Shown here piece by piece: positions 6,649 through 12,111 of a stretch of DNA of 12,111 bases (positions are counted from its first letter, which is position 1; each line of letters starts with the position of its first letter). The notes beneath the pieces are model-generated. The model made no database searches, was not told the origin of the DNA, and was given only the letters and a program-made list of their open reading frames with translations. The position numbers and the translations under genes were made by a program. The stretch lies in contig JBEBJD010000021.1 in assembly GCA_040080075.1 (NCBI GenBank), positions 1-12,111 on the forward strand, in the 5' to 3' direction. The DNA is from JANNFX01 sp040080075 (GTDB taxonomy: Bacteria; Pseudomonadota; Alphaproteobacteria; Rhizobiales; Hyphomicrobiaceae).

Positions 6649-8583
6649 TCAGCGTTCCGGCGAATACCAAATGGGTGACGTGTAGGCGCGTTCCTGGGTA
6701 ATCATCGGAACGTCCTTTGGCATCTTGATGCCAAATCGCTTCTGGTCGTAGGCCGTCCAGCGCGGTGTCGGTATTTCAATTACGCGCACGTAATAGAAAG
6801 CGCGCAGCGCCGGATCGAAGTCCGGGTCCTTCCAGACCGCAATCATTTCGGGTGCGCCGATGGTGTTTGTCCAGATCGCGTTGCCGGCATCCACGGTGTT
6901 GCCGACGGGCGGCAGCTTTCCGTCGCTGCCAAGTTTGCGGCCGCCCGACCAGACGACATCATAGACCTTCTCTTGAAGGGCACCCTTGGCGTCGACCCAG
7001 CCCTTGATGATTTGAATGCGGTCCAAGTTACCACTCAGCGGGTCCTTGAGGGCTGCTGCGAGGAATGTGGGCGACTTGCCCGCTGGAGCCTGCCGTAGTT
7101 CACCGCCCATGGGAACGCCCTTTGCGTATCCTTCTTCGGCAGGCATCCGCGTCTGGGCATCTTCGGCGTCGAAGTCCCAGCCGCCGAAGAAGCGTACCGT
7201 CATGCGCGGGCCCGTCGTTGAGTATGCTTCCTTGCGCTTCAGCGCGTCCCAGATCGCCTCACGGGTGTTCTCGGCCGCCCATACGCCAGTATATCCTGCC
7301 GCCGACATTTGCCAGCCTTTGACGCTCACTTGTGAGGTCTTGATGACGTCGTGCTCCCAGCGATGAGGTGACGGCTCGACTCCCGTGTGTTTGCCGAAAA
7401 AATTGTTCTCTTCCGCCGTGGTCAACCCCGTGTGGGTGTCAGTGCCGCTCACAAATCCGAATTTGAAGGGGTTGACGCCCAATGTCTGCTCGAGTGTCAG
7501 GCCTTCTTGAAGGGCGCGGCGCGCATACTCGCGCTCGATCATGCCCGGCCTTTTAGGCACGCCCGCGAGGTTGGCCTGGTCCCACTTCTCGTAGTTGGCA
7601 AATTCGTCGCTGGGGGAGAGCGAGGGCTGCGTCTCGCCGTCGCCCTTGATCTGGGTGACCTCATACATCGGTTCCCAGCGGGCCCGGGCTTCGGCCCATT
7701 CGCGTGTCAATGGATTGCCGAGGAAGGTGTTGAGCGCAAACATCTTGCCGTTCGACAAGTTGCCGTTATGAGGGATCGCGAGCAGCGAACCGCCCGTCTT
7801 TTCTTCCCAAGTAGCCATCCACTTCCACAGATCCTCTGGGTTCTCACTGTCGAAGGTGGTCATCGGGATCGCCCTATCGGCCTTGTCCTTGCCGTCGCGG
7901 TAAATGACATTGCGATGCAGGTTGTCGCCGCCGCCGGCGTTACTGGTCCACTCGTAGCCGATGAAGGCGGTGAAGCGGCCCGGCTCGTTGTACTTCTCCA
8001 TGATGTCCGTATTTTTCTGCCAGATCGACAGGGCCAGCTTGGGATCCTTCATGCTAGCTGGGATACGATTGTTCGATTGGGCGGCGATCATTTCGGAGGC
8101 CGCTGCAACTCCCTGGCCCGACTTCATCATGTCATGCCATGTCTTGACCTGCGGATCGGCCATGAGCATTGGGTTGCCGTCTTTGATCTCGAAAATTACG
8201 CCTGCAGCGTCCGAATGATCTGTGATTGCGGCCCAGTCGAGGGGCCTGCTCAACTTTGCTGGCTCGCCAAGCGAGGACATGACCTCTTCGCCTCGAGCAA
8301 AACGCAGCGCCTCCTCCGGCCCGAGTGTCGCGCCGAATGCGCCTGCATCGGCCGACCAGCCCGTATGCACATGCTGATCACCCCACAAGACACGCGTGGG
8401 GTAGTGGCGGCCAGCGTAAGGGGAAAAGCCACGCTTTGGAAAAGCGTGGGCCGCAGCCTCTGGGTTGATAGTGCCGATATCGTTAACGGGCTGCCCTTGC
8501 TGGGCAATGGCCAGGGAAATTGAGAAAACAGAAATTACACAAACTGCGGCGGCCACGACGCTTTGTGTGCAATTGGTTTTCAT
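6649..8583 (-). CDS. DUF3604 protein (PHP-like metallohydrolase), copy 2, exported
   Basis: A 644-residue paralogue of the next gene, and the first gene of the leftward series. The ATG at 8583 has GGAGGA 5 bases upstream and opens a signal peptide (MKTNCTQSVVAAAVCVISVF, then SISLAIA, cut before QQGQ). The PHP-like residues are all kept: GDQHVHT (D69, H71, H73), TDHSD (D122, H123), LHRN (H223), AIPHNGNLSNG (H272, N273) and GTDTHTG (D382, H384). Both copies therefore look catalytically competent. By eye about half the residues are identical to copy 1, with the strongest divergence around residues 125-195. That pattern suggests different substrate pockets on a shared catalytic frame (inference). 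It lies about 600 bp downstream of the LysR gene on the same strand. A frame extension to 8610 exists, but it lacks a signal-like start and would swallow the ribosome-binding site. Confidence 0.87.
   Translation of the reverse strand: MKTNCTQSVVAAAVCVISVFSISLAIAQQGQPVNDIGTINPEAAAHAFPKRGFSPYAGRHYPTRVLWGDQHVHTGWSADAGAFGATLGPEEALRFARGEEVMSSLGEPAKLSRPLDWAAITDHSDAAGVIFEIKDGNPMLMADPQVKTWHDMMKSGQGVAAASEMIAAQSNNRIPASMKDPKLALSIWQKNTDIMEKYNEPGRFTAFIGYEWTSNAGGGDNLHRNVIYRDGKDKADRAIPMTTFDSENPEDLWKWMATWEEKTGGSLLAIPHNGNLSNGKMFALNTFLGNPLTREWAEARARWEPMYEVTQIKGDGETQPSLSPSDEFANYEKWDQANLAGVPKRPGMIEREYARRALQEGLTLEQTLGVNPFKFGFVSGTDTHTGLTTAEENNFFGKHTGVEPSPHRWEHDVIKTSQVSVKGWQMSAAGYTGVWAAENTREAIWDALKRKEAYSTTGPRMTVRFFGGWDFDAEDAQTRMPAEEGYAKGVPMGGELRQAPAGKSPTFLAAALKDPLSGNLDRIQIIKGWVDAKGALQEKVYDVVWSGGRKLGSDGKLPPVGNTVDAGNAIWTNTIGAPEMIAVWKDPDFDPALRAFYYVRVIEIPTPRWTAYDQKRFGIKMPKDVPMITQERAYTSPIWYSPER
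6665..6712. repeat. 48-bp tract identical to 4725-4772 (3' end of DUF3604 copy 2)
   Basis: Partner of the tract at 4725-4772, 1,940 bp away in direct orientation. The paralogues otherwise differ at many positions, including third codon bases, immediately beyond this tract. Confidence 0.9.
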
Positions 8584-8588
8584 CGGAG

Positions 8589-8594
8589 TCCTCC
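8589..8594 (-). promoter_or_regulatory. Strong ribosome-binding site of DUF3604 copy 2
   Basis: TCCTCC on the plus strand gives GGAGGA on the minus strand, 5 bases before the ATG at 8583. It favours this start over the in-frame extension to 8610. Confidence 0.7.
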
Positions 8595-8817
8595 AAGAGT
8601 AAGACGCCATTTTTCTTCACTAAGGCGAGCCCAGGCCTTGGCCCAAGTCAAGTACTTCTTAAGATATCCAATTCCCGATTGGCCTTCGATCAAAATACGA
8701 AACGATCCAGTTACGTCTGGTTCACAAGAATGCCTTGCTCCGCGCAAACCCTTTGCAGCTCGTCCTGAAAGGCCGTGATGCTATCGCTTCTGCCTCCTCA
8801 GTGCGGACAGCATCTGT

Positions 8818-8991
8818 TCAATTGTCAGAGCGCACAGGTTCGAGCTCGCTCAGAAGTTCCGCCATTTCAAGGGTTGAAGGACGATTGTTTGCTTCCACCT
8901 CATATGATGCCAGTGCCAAAAGGACGTTTACAATTCGAACTGCAGATGTTCCGGGCTGACCCTGAAGGTACGAAGTGTCAGTGCCGGAACA
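8818..8991 (-). pseudogene. Possible 3' remnant of an unknown gene
   Basis: A minus-strand frame ending in TGA at 8818 encodes a coding-like tail: AVRIVNVLLALASYEVEANN, then RPSTLEMAELLSELEPVRSDN. Its composition is helical and unlike random translation. The frame has no start codon with a ribosome-binding site. At its 5' side it runs straight into the palindromic repeat, beyond which a stop (TAG at 8994) closes it. This suggests an old gene end truncated at the repeat, but I cannot identify the parent family. A chance open frame of 57 codons is quite possible. Confidence 0.25.
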
Positions 8992-8992
8992 C
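8946..8992. repeat. Palindromic repeat unit C, intergenic copy
   Basis: A 47-bp unit with inverted ends TGTTCCGG (8947-8954) and CCGGAACA (8984-8991), perfect over 8 bp, and an inner pairing of CTGA with TCAG. It matches the minus strand of unit A (2362-2408) at 39 of 47 positions. It can fold into a hairpin with a loop of roughly 20 bases. No transposase is present, so if mobile it moves by other means. Confidence 0.8.
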
Positions 8993-9181
8993 TAGTGTAG
9001 TCATATTTGGCGTTCAAAAATCTTCTGTCTAAAGGGAATGTAGCGGTTTCGATCAATGTAAAGAGGCGCGAGCTTTCTGTTTGATGCACAGGAAACGGCT
9101 TATTTGAGAGGTGTTGATGGGTATTGTGTTCGCAGGGCTCCCCTTGAAGGCTTGGACGCGGATCGTAGCCGGCTAATTGAG

Positions 9182-10138
9182 TCAGCTTCTGCCCCGTCCG
9201 TGCTTTTTATCTGGCGGTCCGGACGGTTCATTGTAACGGCGCTCCGCCTCGTGCGCTTCCGCACAGAACGCGACGGCGGCGGGCGCCAACGTGCGCTCGC
9301 GCAGGTGCATGATTGCGTAGTTGGTTTTAAACCATGGGGCATGGAAGGGAACGATCGCGACTTGGCCTGCTGCAACCCAGGGCTTCAGCTTCGGCTCGAT
9401 CGCGATGCTCACCGCGTTGGAAGCCGAGACGATGCGAATGACTGCGTCGAGGTTTGGGCATTGGATTTGCGGTTCGAAGTACTTTCCGCCCTCGACCGGT
9501 TGCCCCATCAACCGGCCCTCAGCCAGATGCTCATTGGCGCGGCTTGGCAGCTTGCCTGTGGCTAAAGGATATTCGCCAATGTCGTGAATCGTCGGCTTTT
9601 TCAGCTTGGTCAGAGGGTGGCCGGATCTGCAGAAAAAGCAGGCGGGCCGGTTTGGCAGAGGTTCGGCAACGATATCCGGATCGGATGACGTTTCCTGAGC
9701 GTCGCCGACCGCCAGATCGATTTTGCGCTCATGCAGTGCGGAACAGAAGCTGGACCAATCCATATCCAGCAAACGCAGTCTTAGCATGGGGTGTTTGGCA
9801 AGAAGACTTCCCACCGCATCGCCAATCCATGTCTGAGCCACAAACGGTCCGACACCGATAGTCAGCTCGCCTATGCTTAATCCTTTGAGAAGTGCTATTT
9901 CGCGCTTTAACTCTGTAATGTCTATTTCAACACGGCGCGCGCTATTAAGCACGATTGTGCCGAACGAAGTTGGATCAGCACCTGTGCGGCCCCGATCAAA
10001 AAGTTTAGCGCCCAGCCGGCGTTCCAGTTCCTGGATGCAGCGGGTCAAGGTCGGCTGCGAAACGCCAATATGCTCCGCGGCACGCGCAAAGTTGCGATGC
10101 TTGTCAAGCGCCAGCGCACATTCCAAGAGGCGCAACAT
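9182..10138 (-). CDS. LysR-type transcriptional regulator
   Basis: A 318-residue protein, close to the family's usual 300. The N-terminal winged helix-turn-helix is clear: RNFARAAEHIGVSQPTLTRC, then IQELERRLGAKLFDRGR (residues about 15-51). A linker helix (about 60-88, ITELKREIALLKG) follows, then a periplasmic-binding-protein-like effector domain starting at IGELTIGVGPFVAQ (about 92). The start at 10138 is firm because an in-frame TGA lies 4-6 bases upstream; the ribosome-binding site is weak. It is transcribed away from the sulfatase and in the same direction as the DUF3604 series. LysR genes commonly control a divergent neighbour in response to a pathway metabolite, so the sulfatase is the likely target and the DUF3604 operon a possible second one (inference). 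The effector is unknown. Confidence 0.9.
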   Translation of the reverse strand: MLRLLECALALDKHRNFARAAEHIGVSQPTLTRCIQELERRLGAKLFDRGRTGADPTSFGTIVLNSARRVEIDITELKREIALLKGLSIGELTIGVGPFVAQTWIGDAVGSLLAKHPMLRLRLLDMDWSSFCSALHERKIDLAVGDAQETSSDPDIVAEPLPNRPACFFCRSGHPLTKLKKPTIHDIGEYPLATGKLPSRANEHLAEGRLMGQPVEGGKYFEPQIQCPNLDAVIRIVSASNAVSIAIEPKLKPWVAAGQVAIVPFHAPWFKTNYAIMHLRERTLAPAAVAFCAEAHEAERRYNEPSGPPDKKHGRGRS

Positions 10139-10167
10139 TATTCATCTTTCGCATCGATGACAAAGAA

Positions 10168-10199
10168 ACGTGTATTGGACGCCATTATAGCAAACACGT
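10168..10199. promoter_or_regulatory. Inverted repeat around the regulator's promoter, possible operator
   Basis: ACGTGT (10168-10173) and ACACGT (10194-10199) are exact inverted arms separated by 20 bp. The -10 box of the LysR-type gene lies between them, so a protein bound here would cover the promoter. Autorepression is a common LysR arrangement, but the six-base arms could be chance. Confidence 0.35.
10184..10192 (-). promoter_or_regulatory. Extended -10 promoter of the LysR-type gene
   Basis: On the minus strand the bases read TGCTATAAT: a perfect TATAAT with the TGn extension that can replace a good -35 box. The -35 position holds only a poor match. Transcription would begin near 10177, giving a leader of about 40 bases before the start at 10138. 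Confidence 0.55.
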
Positions 10200-10436
10200 A
10201 TCAATTGACCATAGAGGTGATCAACAGTGAATTGTCTTTTCACGTTTGATTTGAGCAAGGATAGTATCTGCAGTTCTGATTGACCGGCGGCATTTGTCCT
10301 AAATCAATGTGGACACAGCGCCGGAAGTTCGAATGCTAAACAATTGAGAAAATGGGGCAGAGCGAAGGGCGTTTTCGCGGAAAGAAGGGGTGTGTGCATC
10401 TACGAAAATTATGGACCATAGGCCAGAATTTATCGG

Positions 10437-10466
10437 CCGGTTGAAGGATGTCCGGTTGAACGATGT
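10437..10466. repeat. 15-bp tandem direct repeat upstream of the sulfatase
   Basis: CCGGTTGAAGGATGT (10437-10451) is followed directly by CCGGTTGAACGATGT (10452-10466), identical at 14 of 15 positions, and then by CCGCCGG. The array ends 56 bases before the sulfatase start. It could be a pair of protein-binding sites or a replication-slippage duplication. Confidence 0.7.
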
Positions 10467-10522
10467 CCGCCGGAAATCCTGACGTTAAGTGGTCTGGTTA
10501 AATTTGGAAAGGGATTGCAATA

Positions 10523-12088
10523 ATGAAACGGCTAAAATCTAGCTTGGTAACTGCGCTGGCGTCAGCGGCCATCTTGTTGGCTGTCGCGCCGTCAACATTC
10601 GCTCAGACGGCAAAAAAGCCAAACATCCTCGTCATCTGGGGCGATGATATCGGCACCCAGAACATCAGCCACAACAATCGCGGCATGATGGGCTATCAAA
10701 CCCCGAATATCGACCGCGTCGCCAAGGAAGGCGTGGCCTTTACCGACTACTACGCCCAGCAGAGCTGCACGGCTGGCCGCGCTGCTTTCATTGGCGGGTC
10801 CGTTCCGCTCCGCAATGGAATGCTGAAAGTCGGGCTGCCCGGCGCCAAGGAAGGCTGGCAGAAAACTGACGTGACAATGGCCACCGTGCTCAAGAGCCAG
10901 GGCTACGCAACTGGCCAATTTGGCAAGAACCACGAGGGTGACCGTGATGAGCACCTGCCGACCATGCACGGCTTCGACGAGTTCCTCGGCAACCTCTACC
11001 ATCTCAATGCCGAAGAAGAGCCAGAGAACGAAGACTATCCGAAAAGCCCAGAGTTCCGGAAACAGTTCGGCCCACGCGGTGTGCTGCACACATGGGCGGA
11101 CGGCAAGGGCGGTCAGAAGATCGAGGACACTGGCCCGCTGTCGAAGAAGCGCATGGAGACTGTTGATGATGAAACCGTCGCCGCGGCGAAGGATTTCATC
11201 ACGCGCCAGGCCAAAGCCGGCGTGCCATTCTTTGTCTGGTGGAATGGTACCCGCATGCACTTCCGCACCCATGTTAAGGCGGAACATCGCGGTATCTCCG
11301 GTCAGGATGAATACAGCGACGGCATGGTCGAGCACGATATGCACGTCGGCGAGTTGCTCAAGTTGATCGACGAACTCGGCCTCGCCAACGACACCATCGT
11401 CCAGTACTCGACGGACAATGGCCCGCACTACAACTCCTGGCCCGATGCCGGCACAACGCCCTTCCGCAGCGAGAAGAACACGAACTGGGAAGGCGCCTAC
11501 CGCGTGCCCGCCTTCATCCGTTGGCCCGGCCATTTCCCCGCTGGCACAACGCTCAATGGCATCCTAGCGCATGAAGACTGGCTGCCTACTTTTGCCGCTG
11601 CCGCTGGTGCGGCGGACATCAAGGATAAGCTCCTCAAGGGCGTGGATCTCAACGGCCGCACCTACAAGAACTACATCGATGGTTTCAACCAGCTCGATTA
11701 CCTTAGCGGCAAGTCAAAGGAATCGGCGCGCAGTGAGTTTATTTATGTGAACGATATTGGGGAGATCGTAGCCGTCCGCCTCCGGGACTGGAAAGTAGTC
11801 TACATGGAAAACCGGGCTGAGACGATGGCGCTCTGGCGCGAACCGTTCGTTGAGTTACGGGCTCCACTGCTCTTCAACTTGCGCCGCGATCCGTTCGAGA
11901 AAGCCCAGCACAACTCGAACACCTATAACGACTGGTGGGTCGACCGCGTCTACGTCATCACGCCGGCCACTGCGCAAGTCGCCAAATTCCTCACGACCTT
12001 TAAGGACTATCCACCCAGTCAGACCGCGGGTTCGTTCAACCTGACGAAGATGCAAAAGCAGATCGAAGACATGTCGACTGCTAAGTAG
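10523..12088 (+). CDS. Secreted arylsulfatase (type I, formylglycine-dependent)
   Basis: A 521-residue type I sulfatase, which hydrolyses sulfate esters. A Sec signal (MKRLKSSLVTALASAAILLA, then VAPSTFA before QTAKKPN, cut near residue 27) sends it to the periplasm. PNILVIWGDDIG gives the first metal-binding residues D41 and D42. SCTAGRAAF contains the CxAxR motif in which Cys82 should be oxidised to formylglycine, with R86. GKNHEGD supplies K135 and H137, TRMH supplies H246, STDNGPH supplies D298 and N299, and FRSEKNTNWEG supplies K318. All the expected active-site residues are therefore present. A Cys-type site needs a formylglycine-generating enzyme or anaerobic maturase, which is not in this window. 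Length is normal for the family. The gene stands alone on the plus strand, divergent from the regulator. The sulfated substrate is unknown; similar sequences are simply called arylsulfatase. Confidence 0.95.
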   Translation: MKRLKSSLVTALASAAILLAVAPSTFAQTAKKPNILVIWGDDIGTQNISHNNRGMMGYQTPNIDRVAKEGVAFTDYYAQQSCTAGRAAFIGGSVPLRNGMLKVGLPGAKEGWQKTDVTMATVLKSQGYATGQFGKNHEGDRDEHLPTMHGFDEFLGNLYHLNAEEEPENEDYPKSPEFRKQFGPRGVLHTWADGKGGQKIEDTGPLSKKRMETVDDETVAAAKDFITRQAKAGVPFFVWWNGTRMHFRTHVKAEHRGISGQDEYSDGMVEHDMHVGELLKLIDELGLANDTIVQYSTDNGPHYNSWPDAGTTPFRSEKNTNWEGAYRVPAFIRWPGHFPAGTTLNGILAHEDWLPTFAAAAGAADIKDKLLKGVDLNGRTYKNYIDGFNQLDYLSGKSKESARSEFIYVNDIGEIVAVRLRDWKVVYMENRAETMALWREPFVELRAPLLFNLRRDPFEKAQHNSNTYNDWWVDRVYVITPATAQVAKFLTTFKDYPPSQTAGSFNLTKMQKQIEDMSTAK

Positions 12089-12111
12089 CCTACCAAAGAA
12101 GTCGCGCGCCC

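Larger units (their letters stand above)
8584..9181. other. 598-bp gap between the LysR gene and the DUF3604 genes
   Basis: No complete gene is supported. The gap holds the ribosome-binding site of the first DUF3604 gene (GGAGGA, minus strand, 8594-8589), a palindromic repeat (8946-8992) and a possible gene remnant (8818-8991). The promoter of the DUF3604 series should lie near 8620-8720, but no clear -35/-10 pair was found; TTGATC with TGGATA at 17-bp spacing is the best and is weak. No rho-independent terminator is evident after the LysR stop. Confidence 0.6.
10139..10522. promoter_or_regulatory. Divergent control region between lysR-type gene and sulfatase
   Basis: A 384-bp gene-free stretch. 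Near the regulator it holds an extended -10 box on the minus strand inside an inverted repeat. The palindromes TCAATTGA (10201-10208) and TGATCA (10219-10224 region) lie close by and could be part of LysR binding sites, which typically show T-N11-A dyads. For the sulfatase, TTCACG (10239-10244) and TAGTAT (10262-10267) with a 17-bp spacer form a modest promoter candidate, leaving a leader of about 250 bases. A 15-bp tandem repeat lies at 10437-10466. GGAAAGGGA about 9 bases before the ATG at 10523 is the sulfatase ribosome-binding site. Confidence 0.6.

Noticed and set aside
7387..8523. A long open frame of 378 codons on the plus strand.
   Set aside because: It lies wholly antisense to DUF3604 copy 2, whose motifs and signal peptide are clear. 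The translation has no recognisable domain and reflects codon bias of the real gene.
8711..8797. A short coding-like frame (ITAFQDELQRVCAEQGILVN) near the DUF3604 promoter region.
   Set aside because: It has only 28 codons and no start codon. It may belong with the remnant at 8818-8991 through a frameshift, but that cannot be shown here.
10505..10519. A sigma-54-like sequence (TGG, then TTGCA) just before the sulfatase.
   Set aside because: The GG-to-GC spacing is one base short, the middle lacks the consensus CAC, and it lies directly at the ribosome-binding site, too close to the start codon.
10592..11533. A 313-codon open frame on the minus strand.
   Set aside because: It is antisense to the sulfatase, whose active-site residues are all present. 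It is a codon-bias shadow.

Overview
The window is a moderately GC-rich bacterial segment from a Gram-negative organism. Two predicted outer-membrane beta-barrels, several Sec signal peptides and a LysR-type regulator support that. The protein styles suggest Alphaproteobacteria, perhaps the Rhizobiales/Hyphomicrobiales, but this is inference and no marker gene is present to fix it. I see no rRNA, tRNA, CRISPR array, transposase or phage gene.

Layout. From the right end, a secreted arylsulfatase (10523-12088, +) is transcribed away from a LysR-type regulator (9182-10138, -) across a 384-bp divergent control region. About 600 bp without a convincing gene follows, holding a palindromic repeat and a possible gene remnant. 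A leftward gene series comes next: two tandem DUF3604 (PHP-like metallohydrolase) paralogues (8583-6649 and 6619-4715), a small secreted protein of unknown family (4718-4125), a membrane-anchored parvulin-type PPIase (4018-3164) and a HupE/UreJ-type membrane protein (3167-2046). After a 427-bp gap come a SphA/phenol-MetA-type outer-membrane protein (1618-626) and a second beta-barrel-like protein (608 to the left edge, cut off). Two ATGA stop/start overlaps and short gaps point to one or two operons on the minus strand.

How it may work together (inference). The products are almost all exported or membrane-bound. The barrels would pass a substrate through the outer membrane. The sulfatase and the two PHP-like hydrolases would act on it in the periplasm. 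The PPIase would help fold the exported enzymes. The HupE-like protein would handle a metal or another small solute, and the LysR protein would control expression. The substrate cannot be read from sequence.

Unusual points. Two palindromic repeat units lie in frame inside the HupE-like gene and lengthen its protein by about 43 residues, and a related unit sits in the 8.6-9.2 kb gap. The two DUF3604 genes share a 48-bp perfectly identical 3' tract. A 15-bp tandem repeat precedes the sulfatase. An inverted repeat brackets an extended -10 promoter of the regulator gene.
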